Part shown: positions 11,089-26,000 of the stretch, piece after piece
Numbering within the stretch: position 1 is the stretch's first letter
Layout: the number at the start of each line of letters is the position of its first letter
NCBI GenBank assembly: GCA_949316235.1
Contig: OX438743.1
Span: 37,045,242-37,109,241, forward strand
From: Oegoconia quadripuncta
Taxonomy: Eukaryota > Arthropoda > Insecta > Lepidoptera > Autostichidae
Direction: 5' to 3'
Length of the DNA: 64,000 nucleotides
Position numbers and translations under genes: made by a program
The notes under the pieces: model-generated
What the model saw: the letters and a program-made list of their open reading frames with translations, nothing else
What the model was told of the DNA's origin: nothing
Databases searched by the model: none

Positions 11089-14000
11089 ATGTCTCATTTG
11101 AAAGTTTTGCGCGGCAATTTTGCGCGCCAAATTATCAACTTTTCTCCTAAAAATGGCAAAAAAACTAAGTTAAACAGGCCAGTTTCGAGTTCTGGTATTT
11201 TCAGTAGGGGTTTAGTCACTCAAGCTGCTCCTGAGTTCGACAATAAATTTTTAACATCTCCTTTTGGTGATATTGAAGTTGGAAGGGAATCATTAACTGA
11301 CTACGTTTTCAACGACTTCCAATTATGGGCAGACAAACCTTCAGTGGTAAGTTTTTATTATATGTTATTTAAAAAAATATAATATAGGTAGGAATACGCA
11401 GCATTATTTATCACTATAGATTCCGCTCGCGTCAACATTTATATTAAATAGCGTATGTCTTCGACCCTTCAACTAACCCATGTGGAAAAAATTAAGTCAT
11501 ATCAAACACACTTCCGCTAAAATGCTGTATAATTGTAAATATTAGTATGATTGTTATTCTAATGACCGATTGTGTAGTGGGTAGTGACCCTCACTTCGAA
11601 ACCAACGATTGTGGGTTCGAATTCTGCATTTATGTAAAATGTATGTGTGATGAATACGAACATTTATTCCAGAGACATCGATATAAATATTTATCTGTTA
11701 TATAGTACGGGCTTGCCTAGTTTAGACTAGGTGATTAGTGTCTAAAATTTAATAAAAAAACGGCAACTGTACGGGCCATAATTTTTTGTACTCTTTTTCA
11801 AAATTATAATTTTTTACACACACAACAAAAGCAATATATTGTACAAGGTATACTCCGTAGCAAAGGTAGGTATGGGTACATTTGTGATGTGACTAGGATA
11901 ATCATGAAAGGATTACCTACTATTTTTCTTTTTAGTATTTTCATTCTAATCTTTCTCCAGTGTTTAAAAAATCAGGAGAATGCGCAAGAGCGATACAAAA
12001 ATATCCCCCAGAGATGTTTGTTTCATAATTACTTTTGTAGACCGAATCGTGTTTTTCAGTAACTGTTGGTTTTTGTAACATCATTTACACAACCGTGACG
12101 CTATCTCTGTGTACCAATTTCGTAAGTGTACTTGCCCTTCCAGTTGAACCATAAATTAGAATATATTCAGAGTTTGTGAGTTGAACCGACCTTAGACATT
12201 AATTGTTTTATTGCGCCTTGGGTAAAGGTCCGACGTGACATTCTTATAACATACAATAAAATTGTAGAATCAGCTTCATATTTATTAGAATCAGAATTAC
12301 TTATTTGCTCAAAACATGGTGTACAATGATGACAAGGGAAAAAGGTGAACATTCGTATTTTGCCACAATTACATTGCCATGCAAATATTAGTTTAGGTAA
12401 ATACTTATAATTATGATTTAACAAGCATCTATTTTAATTCTAAATATTCTTTTACCCTATAAAATACATGGTCCTGCGTGACGCCATTTATATAATAGAT
12501 GCGGTTTTTCATCAATGATCTTGAAATCATATGTTGGATCACTATTTTCGATAAGACTCATATTTATTAAACTCAAGGAAATTGGTACACAGACTCCCAA
12601 CTTTTTCTTACCAAAATTCTTTTAAAACCACAGATTTATAATCTCCGAATAGTATAAAATAAAGTCAAAATTCAAATTCAAAAATATTTTATTCAATGTA
12701 GGATACAAAAATATCATTTATTGAAAGTCAAAAAAGTCGCTATCTGCGTCTGTCTGTTTGTGCGTTTAGTTTATATAAACTATGCAACGGATTTTGATAC
12801 GGCTTTCACTATCATTTAGAGAATTTCTTCCGGAAGATTTATGTATAAGTAATAGTTTATATTTTACTAGCTTTCCGCCCGTGGCTTCGCCTGCGTTGAA
12901 TAACTTTATCGCGGAAATTTGTTTATTCCGGAACTACTCACTCTATCGGGATAAAAATCTATCTATGGCCTCCTATTTTCTACCTATATACCAAATTTCA
13001 TCCAAATCTGTTCATCCGTTTCGCAGTGATTGAGCAACAAACAAACATCCAAACTTTCGCATTTATATAATATTAGATTTTGAGAACAAAACGGCCGAAG
13101 TCGCGGGCGAAATGCTAGTAGTGTATAAATATTAACGACAAAATTATCGCGTGGTATTTCAAATCGACTGACTCGGTTAAATATCAGAGGCATAATTTGT
13201 TTACACCGATGATTTAAAAAAATACAATATTTAGAAATCAGTGTCGGAAAATTTTGCGGTGATATTTTGTCATGCGGTGACATTCTAAAACTGATCCTCA
13301 GACAGCAAGTTAGGCCACCCGCACTTCTCTAAAATAGCCGTCTCGCCTATTATACTGTGTAACAATGAGAACAGTCATGTATGAATAACTAAAACGCCGC
13401 GCCAGCTGTATACATTACACAGATCAGTATAATATTATTAATTTCGGTTTAATTTTCTTAGACCTATAACCATCCTAATCGTCAATATGATTGCCGAAAA
13501 CATTGGCGTGCACAGCATTTTGTCAACAGGGTAGGCAGGCAGAGATGATATAACAAATACAACTACAAAATAATAACTTACTCTTATAGCAATCCTCGCA
13601 ACTGTTTAGAATATTTTTATTCGCCTCAGTAGGAATCAAATCCGATTCGAATCCGCAACCGTTGGTTTCGCAGACAGGGACATTACCTACTACACCTATC
13701 GGTCGTCAATTAATTAAACGCCATATTTATTTCCGTATTTACGTAGCACAGAGTAGTGAGTTTGATCCTTCAGATTGACCTTAATGATTAAAGCCGTAAT
13801 TATACTGGGTTCCTTCGTTTTACTCGCCCTGTATAGATAAACTTTGTATTCCACATTCATATCAATATTACAAATGCGACAGTCTGTCTGTCTGTTGACA
13901 ACTAACGATTTGCAAATTTTTATATGACAACGTTTCATTTGGTAGAATTATTATAATGACACAAAACGCTTGGGGACATTTATCATTTGTCAAATCTTTC

Positions 14001-17000
14001 CTTAGGGCACACAAATATGAGGCGAATAACGTTTCGTCAGTGTAACAGTTCCCTTTTCATACATTGACAAAATTATCTACACTGTCTTCTAAAAAGAAAA
14101 AACAACATGTAGATCAATGTAGGTATACTATACAAAACATCTATAGGGCGGCTGCGAGCGAAGCGAGCACGGGAGCTCGGGGCACCCCGACATCGCCATG
14201 CCCTTCTGTTAGGTTGACATGTGTGCATAGAGAAGTGAAACCCTATTTAATACAACATTTGGTAACCAATAAACAACTAAAGGAATATTACGATAACTAA
14301 AACATTCTGCTACTTGAAAGTTGACATTTTGAAAAGTGTCATAAAAAGCAGACCAAACGTACGGTTGGTAACTGTGAGGTTGGGAAATAACACAAAATTA
14401 TATGATAAGTGGACAAATGATTATTCGGCGAAATAAATTTCTGCGAAAGGTTTGTTGGCAAGTGATAATCGGCCAAACAATTTTCGGCGAATAGGTAGAG
14501 AACCGGTACTTTCACCCTGAAAAGGTTAATATAAAAATACGAAAGTAACTGTCAGCTTGTTACCTTTACACGACAAAATTTTGAAACGATCTTTTTGAAA
14601 TTTGGCAGCTACTTTTGCGTTTGATCGCTAAAAATTTGTCATTTAGCTCGCTTGCGTTCGATCGTTAAAATTTGGTGCCACGTAAGCGCCCTAGCAGTAA
14701 ATTATGATGACTCGATATGTCTATCCAGGTTTTATTACTGAAGTGTGATTGAGACATGATAGTGTGCGACGTTCAATTGTGCTACATTTCTATTGAACGA
14801 CAGTAACATTCTGCGACATGATAGTTTGCGACGTTCAATTGTGCGACATATCTATTGAACGACAGTGATATTCTGCGACATGATAGTACGCGCCGTATCA
14901 CTTCGATATTCCAATGTACGCTGCATTATATATGTAGGATTTGATCCAGATGTTTAGTGACATATTACTTCTTGTAAGTACGACAATACTAATGTCCGAC
15001 AGCACCTTTATTAAGTTCTCTCCGGCTGTTTTTATAACCATAACTTGGTTGCAAACAAAGAATACGTTTATCCCCTTAGCTTGGCTTCTAAGGCGCTTAC
15101 GAGTTACCAATTTAGCGATCGAATGCAAATTTTTTTACACGATACGACCCGGCTGGTTTAGGACATGGTTTCATCCTGAAAAAGTCCACGATAAAATATT
15201 TGCAGGCGAATCCGCGAATTCAAAGCTAGTAAGTATATCAAACAATGTAATAAGGGTTTATATGAGTAATTATCATCATTACTCATAAGTGCTATTTAGA
15301 TGCTTATGTGATATTTTAATGATACAGGTGAAGTAACCTATCCTATTACCTGTAGGGCAATAATTCTGAATATAAAATATCCCGTATATTCGGTGGCATA
15401 GGGTCGGCTCTCCATAATTAATCATACGGGCAAAATCTATATAATTTTTTGGTATTTTAATAAAATGACTTCCAAAAGCTAGTGTTTGCGTGAAGGTTCT
15501 TAGGCCCTATTACAGAATGTTACTCAAGCAGAGATCTCCGCTTGAGGACAGTTAAAAAGAGACAGCTTTATGTAACTTGTATAGCGGCATTTCTTTCTAA
15601 CTATGCTCAAGCTCACACTTGAACAAAATTCTGAAATACGGCCTAAGTCATGTGTTTATCATTTGAAGATATTTAGCTTCAGTTGGTTTGTATATCTGGA
15701 CGATATCATACGAAACTTTTATTGAATTCCACGTTCTTCTTCGAGGAGTCGAATTTGTGAATGTGTAAATTTGTGACGATTTTGATCCATTTATACAACA
15801 GTATTGTATCCCATAAAATAAAAATTGGTCGGTTCAGTTCACTTTAGTCTTGTTGTCATAGTTATTTACACTCTCAATTAGTCGTAACTCTGACCCATTC
15901 GTAGGTCTTTCAGTCTCGCAATGTAGTGTCAAAGATTGCTCGGTCCATAGGTCGCTGCGCGGCCCCGAACTTTATTTAGGGAAACACCGTCATAATTGTG
16001 GTCATAACCGCATTGCTCCAACCACGAACACCTTGATATAGTAGAATCTATCTTCAATTCAGAAAATGGCTTAATTTCATACAACATTTATTACTTATTC
16101 TTTGCTGTTTTTACAAGTTGTTTAGATTATGCATATATTTATTTATTTATATTGATTAATGTATACTCATTTATTTATTTATATTTCTTCTCACTTATTA
16201 TATATACTCATCTTGATTTGTATAATTGCAACCTACTTTCTACAAAGCTTTGTAATCATTCACTCAACAACAAAACGTCTGTTTTATTTAAGTAGTGGAT
16301 AACTGTTTTGGATGTAGAGAAGTAACTATTTGTTGTAAATTAATGTAATGTTGGCTGTAGTTATCTCAAATACAAATAAAATAAAAATAAAAAATGCAGA
16401 TACCTACATTTTACGTAGCAAATATACTAAACCATCAATGTATAGGTAGGTACAAGTTCAGGGAATTCCTTCGATAAAAATACGTATGAAAGTTGCATCA
16501 GTCGAGCATCAGTCCGACCGGGTTGTGTGAAGGTGATTGAGATTAGCTGAAATGAAGTATATGGAAGCCATAGTTTATAATTAAACAGATTAATTTCAGC
16601 AGAATATCTGTTATTGACCCTTACGTCAATATATAAATAAATTCTATTTTAAAAACGATTGTTTTGTTTACAACGTATCCTCCCACATACATACGACACA
16701 TTAGCGTCAATTGAGGCGGGTTGCATCTAAAGTACGAAGTCCAATTTTGTTAGATACAAGCTAATAACGACATGTCAGGGAATTATAAATAGTCCCTATT
16801 TGAAGGTTGAGACGAACCACGGTTTGGCAACAAACAATATTGCAGGTACCTATATACTAACGCTGCTCCATGAAACATGGAAAAATTCTATTTCAATTTG
16901 TCCGGACGTATCTCAGTAATGCGTGGTCCGTTTTGGTGCGGTTTTTTTTTGATATTAAAAATTAAATGAATAGGACAGGGGACAGGTTCTTAGCGTTTGA

Positions 17001-20000
17001 TGAAACTCATTTAAGCCGTTTCGAAGATATTGAGCTTTTTACACAGTTCTTCAAGTATTTCGATGATATCATAGTCTTTCAATTGTTTTCTATTTTTTTT
17101 TATATTTAAGATTAAACTCGGGGATAGGGCTATGGTTGATGGAAATCGGTTAAGCTTTTAACACTATACTTTGGTCTAAATCTACCTGGATTATCATTTG
17201 TTCAATAAATGTTATTGGGGATTAAAACTTTCTTAAGCTGAGCGTCGGTGGCTCAGCGGTTAAAACGCGGTCTCCCAATTTAGGAGGAGAATTTTTGAAA
17301 TGGAAGTAGTTTTATACTTCATAATTGTAACCTGTAATTATGAAATCCGATGAATTAGTATACATTTTTGTGACTAACTATAGGTATACCATCTCTTTTT
17401 GCGGTAGGTCAAAAAAAATCTTAAAATTTCTTTCTTACGATAAGCAACGCCTTCGGTACATAATTCAGGCTGTGTATATAATATTTTTTTTTCGAGCGTC
17501 GGTGGCTCAGCGGTTAAGACGCGGTCTCCCAATTTAGGAGGTCCGGGTTCGATTCCCAAGCAGGCCATGTACCAATGACTTTTTAAATTTAATTACTTAT
17601 GTGCGTTTATCCGACTGCTCTTAAACGGTGAAGGAAAACATCGTGAGGAAACCTGCATGCCTGAGAAATAAAAAATCAAAGGCATGTAAAGTCCCCAACC
17701 CGCATTGGGCCAGCTGTGGGATGTTTACGGGCTGATGATGATTCTTTCTTACTACTTTCTTAATAGATATTTAAAAATCTGGCAGAAGGCGTAAAATTTT
17801 TTAGTGCAATGTCACCAGAATTCCCCGAAGTATAGTATGGGGAGAAATGTCTGTACTTACCTATAAGGTACCAACCAATCTAGTTATACTTAGTTATAGT
17901 GTGTGGGAAGATAGAAGGATAGTTGCGACACGCGGCAGCGTTTGGACTTTGTACTATGACTACTCTCACTTGATCGGTCGGTGAAATCTTCGATTTGATT
18001 GGCTGTTACTAGTGAGGATGTTGTTTGAAAGACTTCTGTACGAATGTATTACTTATTGACGACCGATTGGTGTAGTGGATAGTGACCCTGTCAGCGAAAC
18101 CAACGGTTGCGGGTTCGAATCCCGCGAGGTGTAAATGTTTGTATGATGAACATTTGTATTTATTCCCGAGTCATGGATATTTATATAAATATTTATGTAT
18201 GTTTATCAGTTATCTAGTATCCATAGCACAAGCTTTGCTTAGTTTGGGACTAGACGATTGGTGTAAGTGCCCCAAATATTTATTATTATTATTACTTATA
18301 ATATTTATAATAGGTATTGCCATACCTGTATTATACTCATTATGGACAATGTTCTAGAAATAAGAAGTCTTTCATGTATTCATGACATGACCTATTCAAT
18401 GTAATTTGTGTATCCCTTGACATTATCTATTTTTAACCGACTTGAAAAAGGAGAAGGTTCTCAATTCGGCGGTTTGTATTTTTTTTTTGTGAATTAGGTA
18501 TGTCTGTCGAATTATTATTTTAGACGGAATTGAAAGTTATATGTTTTATATCATAGATATTTGTTTATTGACATTAGCTATTTATAATGAATTAATAAAT
18601 AACCACTTGTCCAATTGTTATGCTAGATGAAAATGCATATAATATTAAAATTTTACTATCTGCCCTATGACAAATATTTGTATGTCTACACTGGCTGATA
18701 ACAGAGATCAAAGAAACACATGTGACCACTTGCATGTTACCTGTGTATCACAATAAAATTATTTAATTGATTTATTGACTTAGTTGTTTGGTTTTAAATT
18801 TTGTTTAGTAAATTAATTTGAGATATATTAGGTCCTTATCATGAAATTGGAGATTTTTTTTTGCGTTAATCATAATGTACCAACTCCTATGATTCTATAG
18901 CTATTTCCAAATTTGTTTTTTATTTGGAAAATAGAATATATTTTATGAGCTGCCCATATTATATCTTGGATTCGCGGAAACTTTTATAAAGCGGTCACTT
19001 TCAAAAATTAACACTGCCTATATTTAATTTAATGTTATCTGATAATACACACAAAGTTTAGCTAAATTTGGATTTGCCGTTCCCAAAAAAAAATCAAAAA
19101 TCTTTGTATGGAGAAAACAGTATCAATAAAATTCTTCATACCAAACGCCAATTTTATAGGTAAGGACCTAATAGTTTGACCAATAAGGTTGGTACTTCAT
19201 CCCGCTATAAAATAATGTAAAGGAGTACGTAGACAGACGGCCGAATTCTCCTGGTTTTGAAAGCTTTGTTTCTGTTTGCTATATTTTTAAAACAGGATGA
19301 TTTTAATAAATATAAAAAAAAAATAACATGTTGACTTTCAATAAGTGATATTTTTGTATCCTACATTGAATAAAATATTTTTGATTTATATTTTTTTGAT
19401 TTTGGCTCTGAAGGAGCAGACAGTCAGAATCATTTGGCCGTTTCTTCATACAAAACGCCAATTTCATAGGTAAGGACCTAATACATAAAAGTACTTAGTA
19501 CAAAAAGAGGGATTAAAAAATCGGTCGGATGGATTCGACTGGTTGCCTACGCCGAAAGTTGTCTCTTTATTTCTTAATCGCGATATACTGGTTTGTTTGT
19601 TAAGCAATGTTACCTTCAATAGCGACTGGCCTTTTAGCGGCTAGTGAACCGATCATTGATTTAATGGTATCGCAACAAAACCTGCCAAACAGTATGCACT
19701 TGAAAAAAAAAAATCAATCCCAACTAATATTATAAATGCGAAAGTTTGGGTGTGTGTGTATGTATGTTTGTTACCTCTTCACGCCTAAACGGCTCGACAG
19801 ATTTGGTTGGTAGGCAAATTAGGACCTGGATTAACATATAGGCTACTTTTTATCCCGGAAAAGTGAGTGGTTCCTGTAGTATAAGTATTATTAGTGGGAT
19901 TGCTGTTGAGTCATAGAGTGATGCATTTGGTACGAAGAACGAATTCTACGCCGACGAAGTCGCGGGTAATACCCCAGGGAAAATACGGTAAAAAATTAGC

Positions 20001-23000
20001 TTAGCTAGATATAATTCAGAACCGACGTATATAATTGCTACTATCTCATAGAGGTATATTACAGATGAAATTTTGAATAATTAAGTCAAAAAAAACGAGC
20101 GCTTAGTCTAGATATTTTTAGAAAACCCTATTTTTAATTTGTATCTTAATGATAATAAATACTAACTGATATTTAATTACGTAGACTTTTGTTAAACACA
20201 GTTAACTTATTGATGGATAAAAACTAAGCATGTTATAGTTAGGCATGCATGTGTTTTAGCTGAAAATGTCGTCAAGCTGCATTGCTTAAGAAATAAAAAT
20301 GAGAATTAATATTTTGTAACGAATTTTTTTTTGATAAGGAACTTTTTTTTTTAGCTTTAACTTATTTAGTTACTTAGTACTTGCGTTTCTTACAAATGCT
20401 TAATTTTTAGCAATTGTTACTACATTTACAACACTGTATTAAATGTTTCAAGAAAATCGCGGTTATTCGTTTTTCCGAGGTCAAACCGTATTTTGCCTGG
20501 GCTATACAGCTAGTTTGTAATAAATAAGCGTAAAGTTGTCGAAAGTATTGGCTTTTCGATTTTCGACTGTTTTACTAAAGCTATAGAAGTAGCCCGAACA
20601 CGTAGTTACGGAACACAATCTTTATTTTCCTTTTTAACCTCCGACGAAAAGCGACGGGTGTTGTGTATTTAATGACGTTATGTGTGTATGTCCAGTCTTT
20701 GTCCAGATGTAGGTGTCTCAATAATGCATGGACTTTATATTAAATATATTAAACGAATAGAGGTTCAACAGTTTCGAAGTTATTTAACTTTAAACACATT
20801 TGTTTGTATACCTGGATGATATTGTTATGTTTAGGTAGATACTCGGGCGTTTCTAAATTTTCGATTTATGTTATTATTTATGTATTTATTTAAAATAAAG
20901 AAGAAAGATCAATATACATGCAAAATAGACAAAATACATCAATTTATATATACTGACTTAGACCACACATACTACACTTAGATATATTTATACATTATCA
21001 TTATATCAGCCACAGGATGTCCACTACTGAACATACAAATAGGCCTTCTCCATAGTTTTCCAGAGCGACACTGGAAGGAAGCGGCCTGCATCCAGCGTCT
21101 TCCCGTGACCTTCATTACGTGTGGTCCGTAGACCTTATGGGTGGACGTCATACGCAGCACTTGCGTGCGTCGTCTCCACTCGAGAACTTTAATACCCCAA
21201 CGGCCATCAGTTCTTCGGACTATTAATAGTATACTTATCTTAAACAAAAATTACTCTCCACCATGTAATATATTAAGTTGTCTTTACATTATTTTAATAT
21301 TTATATCTGCTTGTATTTCTTTAGGGAATGTAACATAACTTAAAACCAGTTCGAAAGGATTTTTATGACGAGAATAGGATGACAATAACATAAATCCAAG
21401 ACCGACTTGAGAGTCGGTCGCTAATACGCATCTAAAAAGAGAAGCTCGGGTATTTTCCATTTTGTAACAACGATGCTATATACCAATAATAATAATATCC
21501 TTATACATACACACAGCGCCATCTAGTTCCACAGTAAGCAACTATAGGCTTGTGTTGTGGTTACCAGATGGTTGATATACTACATAAATACATTGTTTTT
21601 TGTAAATAAATACTTATTATAAATGAATACATCCATAACTCGGGTACACATGTCCGTATTCATCACACAAACATATGCCCCTAGTGGGATTTGAGCCCGC
21701 AACCTTTTGGTATAGTGGTCAGAGTTGCTAACCACTACACCAAACAGGTCGCCTTAATAAAATCCCTCTTTTGATCCCTCTTTCTGGTTTCCAAAAACTA
21801 AACCGGCTATACTGTAGCATACAATGTGAGTACTACATAGCGTAAGTTCATTTGCAAATAACCTGTTAGCAACCTTTCAATTATCTGTATCTATCCAAGG
21901 TGATTGCATGCAAGTCGAACCCTTTTCATCGTGATTCGCATGTTTCCGGCATCCAATACACAGATAGAGGATTCCATTGAAATTTATACAATAGGATTTC
22001 CTAGTAGTAAGATAGTAGCAGTAATTTTTTATCGTAATACAATGAAGATGCGTGTTGTTTTAAATATAGGGACACTTGTAAGACTCGATGTCGATGGTCT
22101 ATTCCGTAAGATTGTAGTCTTAAGGTTGCGTATCGTTAGTTCGTTTTTGATTTAATTTGTATCTAAACATTTTGTAGTGATGTTATACATAGTTCAGGTT
22201 GTAAATAGGTAGTTATTCGAAGTTGTAAAAAGATAATTTCAGGGTTAATTTCGATAACTACGTTTATTAATTTTCTTAATTAGCTTTTTAGATGACTTAC
22301 GTGATGCTAGAATTCTCAAAGTGGAATTCAGCTATTTTGATACTGTTAAAAAATAGTGTTAAAATAAAAAAGGAAGCCCACAGGAAAAAATAGTACCTAC
22401 CTATAACTGTAATATTTTGAGTGACGATTCTGACGTCACGTTTTGCTGGAATCCTCTTTTCTCATACGCAGAGACTGTCACCCTTGATTATAATTTGTAT
22501 CCCAAAAAACTGTGCCCAAATAGTGCTACCGTAATACCTATACAAGTCCCATAAATAGTAATTCCAAAACATCGAAATTATTTAGATGTTTTTGTGAAAA
22601 TGACGACGGACATTTTTTCAGCCTTACTTTTTTGTCTTTCGTGTCGTGCATAGAATTCCATACATTTATCTAAATTGAGTCATTTGACGACCAAATCATC
22701 CAAATTGACGATCGGTTGGTGTAGTGGATTTGTCTTTCCTACACGTCATTACGGGTATCTAAATAAATAAATATTTCAGACACTTACACCAATCATCTAG
22801 TCCCAAAGTAAGTAAGGCTTGTGCTATGGATACTAAGATAATGGATAAACACACATAAACACTTATGACGAGGGAATAAAATGTTCGTATTCATTACACA
22901 AAAAATTTTCCCCTCGATTCGTTCGGATTCGAACCCGCAACCGTTGGTTTCGCTGACAGGGTCACTATCACTATCCTTCCTTTATGACATAAAACATTTT

Positions 23001-26000
23001 AAATCGTAGAGTTACTAGTGTGAACACCACCTAATACCTTCATCTCTGCCAAATAATCAGGCACGAAGTTTTCCGAGTAAAAAAGATCAGACTTTGATCT
23101 CGCAATTGAATTTAACTTTTTACTGAATTAGATATTATTTTTCATGATTGACAAAAATGAGATAGTAATAGGTATTTTAAAGAATTTGTCCAGGATTAGG
23201 GATGTAGATACTTTGATTTACATGAATCAGTTATTATCAGTGATCAATCATCACAAGAGAAATGGAATGTAATGTGGGTACATATTAAGGCGCTGAATAG
23301 AGCCAATGACCTTGAGCAATGGATACGCCCACTTAATGTTCGATAAAGCAGCGCTGCGTCTGCGACACGGTCAATATGCGTACCGTCAGACGAGTCGACC
23401 TTACGGGAAACCTTCTTGCGAACTGAACTTTGAGTTAGAGCTCTCCTAAATGCAACAGGTGGCGCTGTTCGCGAAATAAAAAACAACAAACTAATAATAT
23501 AACAAGGATGATTTATTGAAATATAAATGTATAGGTATTCATAGAATGTTTTCAAAAATAAGTTTGGGACCAGAATGTTTCAGACACGGCGAAATAAATA
23601 AATAAAAAGTGTTATTTTTAAACGACTTCAAAAAAGGAGTATGTACACCGATATCTCCGAGATTTGGCGGTTGATTCACATGGTTCTTTTTGTAAATGAA
23701 AGGGGATACCGTCGAGTTGGTCCCATTGTAATTTCAGCGCAATCGGTCCAGTAGTTTTTGTGTAATCATGCTAAATATCAGAATGGCATTACATATTTAG
23801 ACGATTGCGTAGTTTTTACACAGGGAAACTAAGTAGATACAGTTTGGGTTTGTATGGAAAAAGTGTAGACTAGATCGGTGTGATTATCAGCAATAAATAT
23901 GACAAATCGAAGATCATCAGGTCGAGCTGGTACACCCGAACTGCCCATTTAACCTGTAGGAGCGAGAAGGTCGCCATCGCACAAAAATTATCATGGAGAT
24001 TAGCAACCACGGATAATACTAATAACTTTTTTTAACCGACTTCAAAAAAGGAGGAGGTTCTGTATTATTTATGTATGTACATCGATTAGTCCGAGATTTT
24101 TAAGCCGATTTACGTCGGTGTGATTATCAACAATAAATATGACAAATCGAAGATCATCAGGTCGAGCTGGTATACCCCAAGTGCCCACCTAACCTGTAGG
24201 AGCGAGAAGGTTCGCCATCGCACAAAAATTATCATGGAGATTAGCAACCACGGATAATACTAATAACTTTTTTAACCGACTTCAAAAAAGGAGGAGGTTC
24301 TGTATTATTTATGTATGTACATCGATTAGTCCGAGATTTTTAAGCCGATTTACGTCGGTGTGATTATCAACAATAAATATGACAAATCGAAGATCATCAG
24401 GTCGAGCTGGTATACCCCAAGTGCCCACCTAACCTGTAGGAGCGAGAAGGTTCGCCATCGCACAAAAATTATCATGGAGATTAGCAACCACGGATAAATA
24501 CTAATAACTTTTTTTAACCGACTTCAAAAAAGGAGGAGGTTCTGTATTATTTATGTATGTACATCGATTAGTCCGAGATTTTTAAGCCGATTTACGTCGG
24601 TGTGATTATCAACAATAAATATGACAAATCGAAGATCATCAGGTCGAGCTGGTATACCCCAAGTGCCCACCTAACCTGTAGGAGCGAGAAGGTTCGCCAT
24701 CGCACAAAAATTATCATGGAGATTAGCAACCACGGATAAATACTAATAACTTTTTTTAACCGACTTCAAAAAAGGAGGAGGTTCTGTATTATTTATGTAT
24801 GTACATCGATTAGTCCGAGATTTTTAAGCCGATTTACGTCGGTGTGATTATCAACAATAAATATGACAAATCGAAGATCATCAGGTCGAGCTGGTATACC
24901 CCAAGTGCCCACCTAACCTGTAGGAGCGAGAAGGTTCGCCATCGCACAAAAATTATCATGGAGATTAGCAACCACGGATAAATACTAATAACTTTTTTTA
25001 ACCAACTTCAAAAAAGGAGGAGGTTCTGTAATCTTTATGTATGTACATCGATTAGTCCGACATTTTTAGGCCGATTTACGTGATTATAAGGCCGTGCCTG
25101 CGCTCACGCTGCTCAGCGGACTCCTCGGCAAGCCGATCGTGTATAAAACCGAGTCTATGCTCGTTCTGTTCTGGAGTTTCCTGGCGAATACGTGATTTAA
25201 CGTAATCTTTCATAGCTACTAGACGTACTCGGCGAGCTTCGAGCGTCTCCTGGGAACGCGAAATTGCGTTCCGTGAGGCATTTTTTTCAAGCCGTAGTAC
25301 CCTTTCAGTTTCGGTTTCTTTTGACCGACAGTTCTTTAAACGAGCAGCACCTTTCGTAAGCCTGCCCATATTGGTCAATTAATATATTTTATCATTTTGT
25401 AATGTCTGACCAGACACTAAAAAGAATTAAATAAAAAAGGATTAAAAAAAAACGACTTCAAAAAACCCGGAAAAAATAATTTAATTAAACTACTGCAATA
25501 TTAATAACTGAAAAGTATGAAATAAAAAACCAGAGCAGAATGTTCTTTAGAGATAAATATACACTAATATATATAATGAGAATACAATACAATTTATATG
25601 CTATACAATAATAGTTAGGTATAATGATCATTGAGTTCGTGGGGCACCCATTTGTCAAGCTTTTTTACCTTGCCAATTTGACGCAAATTGACCAATATTG
25701 TTTTGACGCTAACGTCGAAAGCTGCTGCTAATTCAGCCGTAAATTGTGTATCATCAGCTTTTTGGAATAGCATCCATCAGCAATCACATCAATTATCGGT
25801 ATACCGTTTTTCCTAAGGCTTCCTTCTGCTATCGCAAAATTTCTTTCTTTTTCCCCTGCTTTCTTCATAGTTTCTTGAGCAACCCTTTGCCAATTTCTGG
25901 ACAGAACGTCATGTTGGGTTTGGTATTTTTTATTTGAAATAAGAGGTAGATTTATTGCCGTAGAAAACTCTTTCAAATGTGAATGACCACCACCAATAGA

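Noticed and set aside
14941..15288. 115-residue ORF in intron 1
   Set aside because: No recognisable domain; the antisense frame is equally open. Probably chance in AT-rich intron sequence.
23875..25079. CRISPR-like regular repeats
   Set aside because: The units are 241 bp and contiguous, without variable spacers, in an insect intron. It is a tandem repeat.
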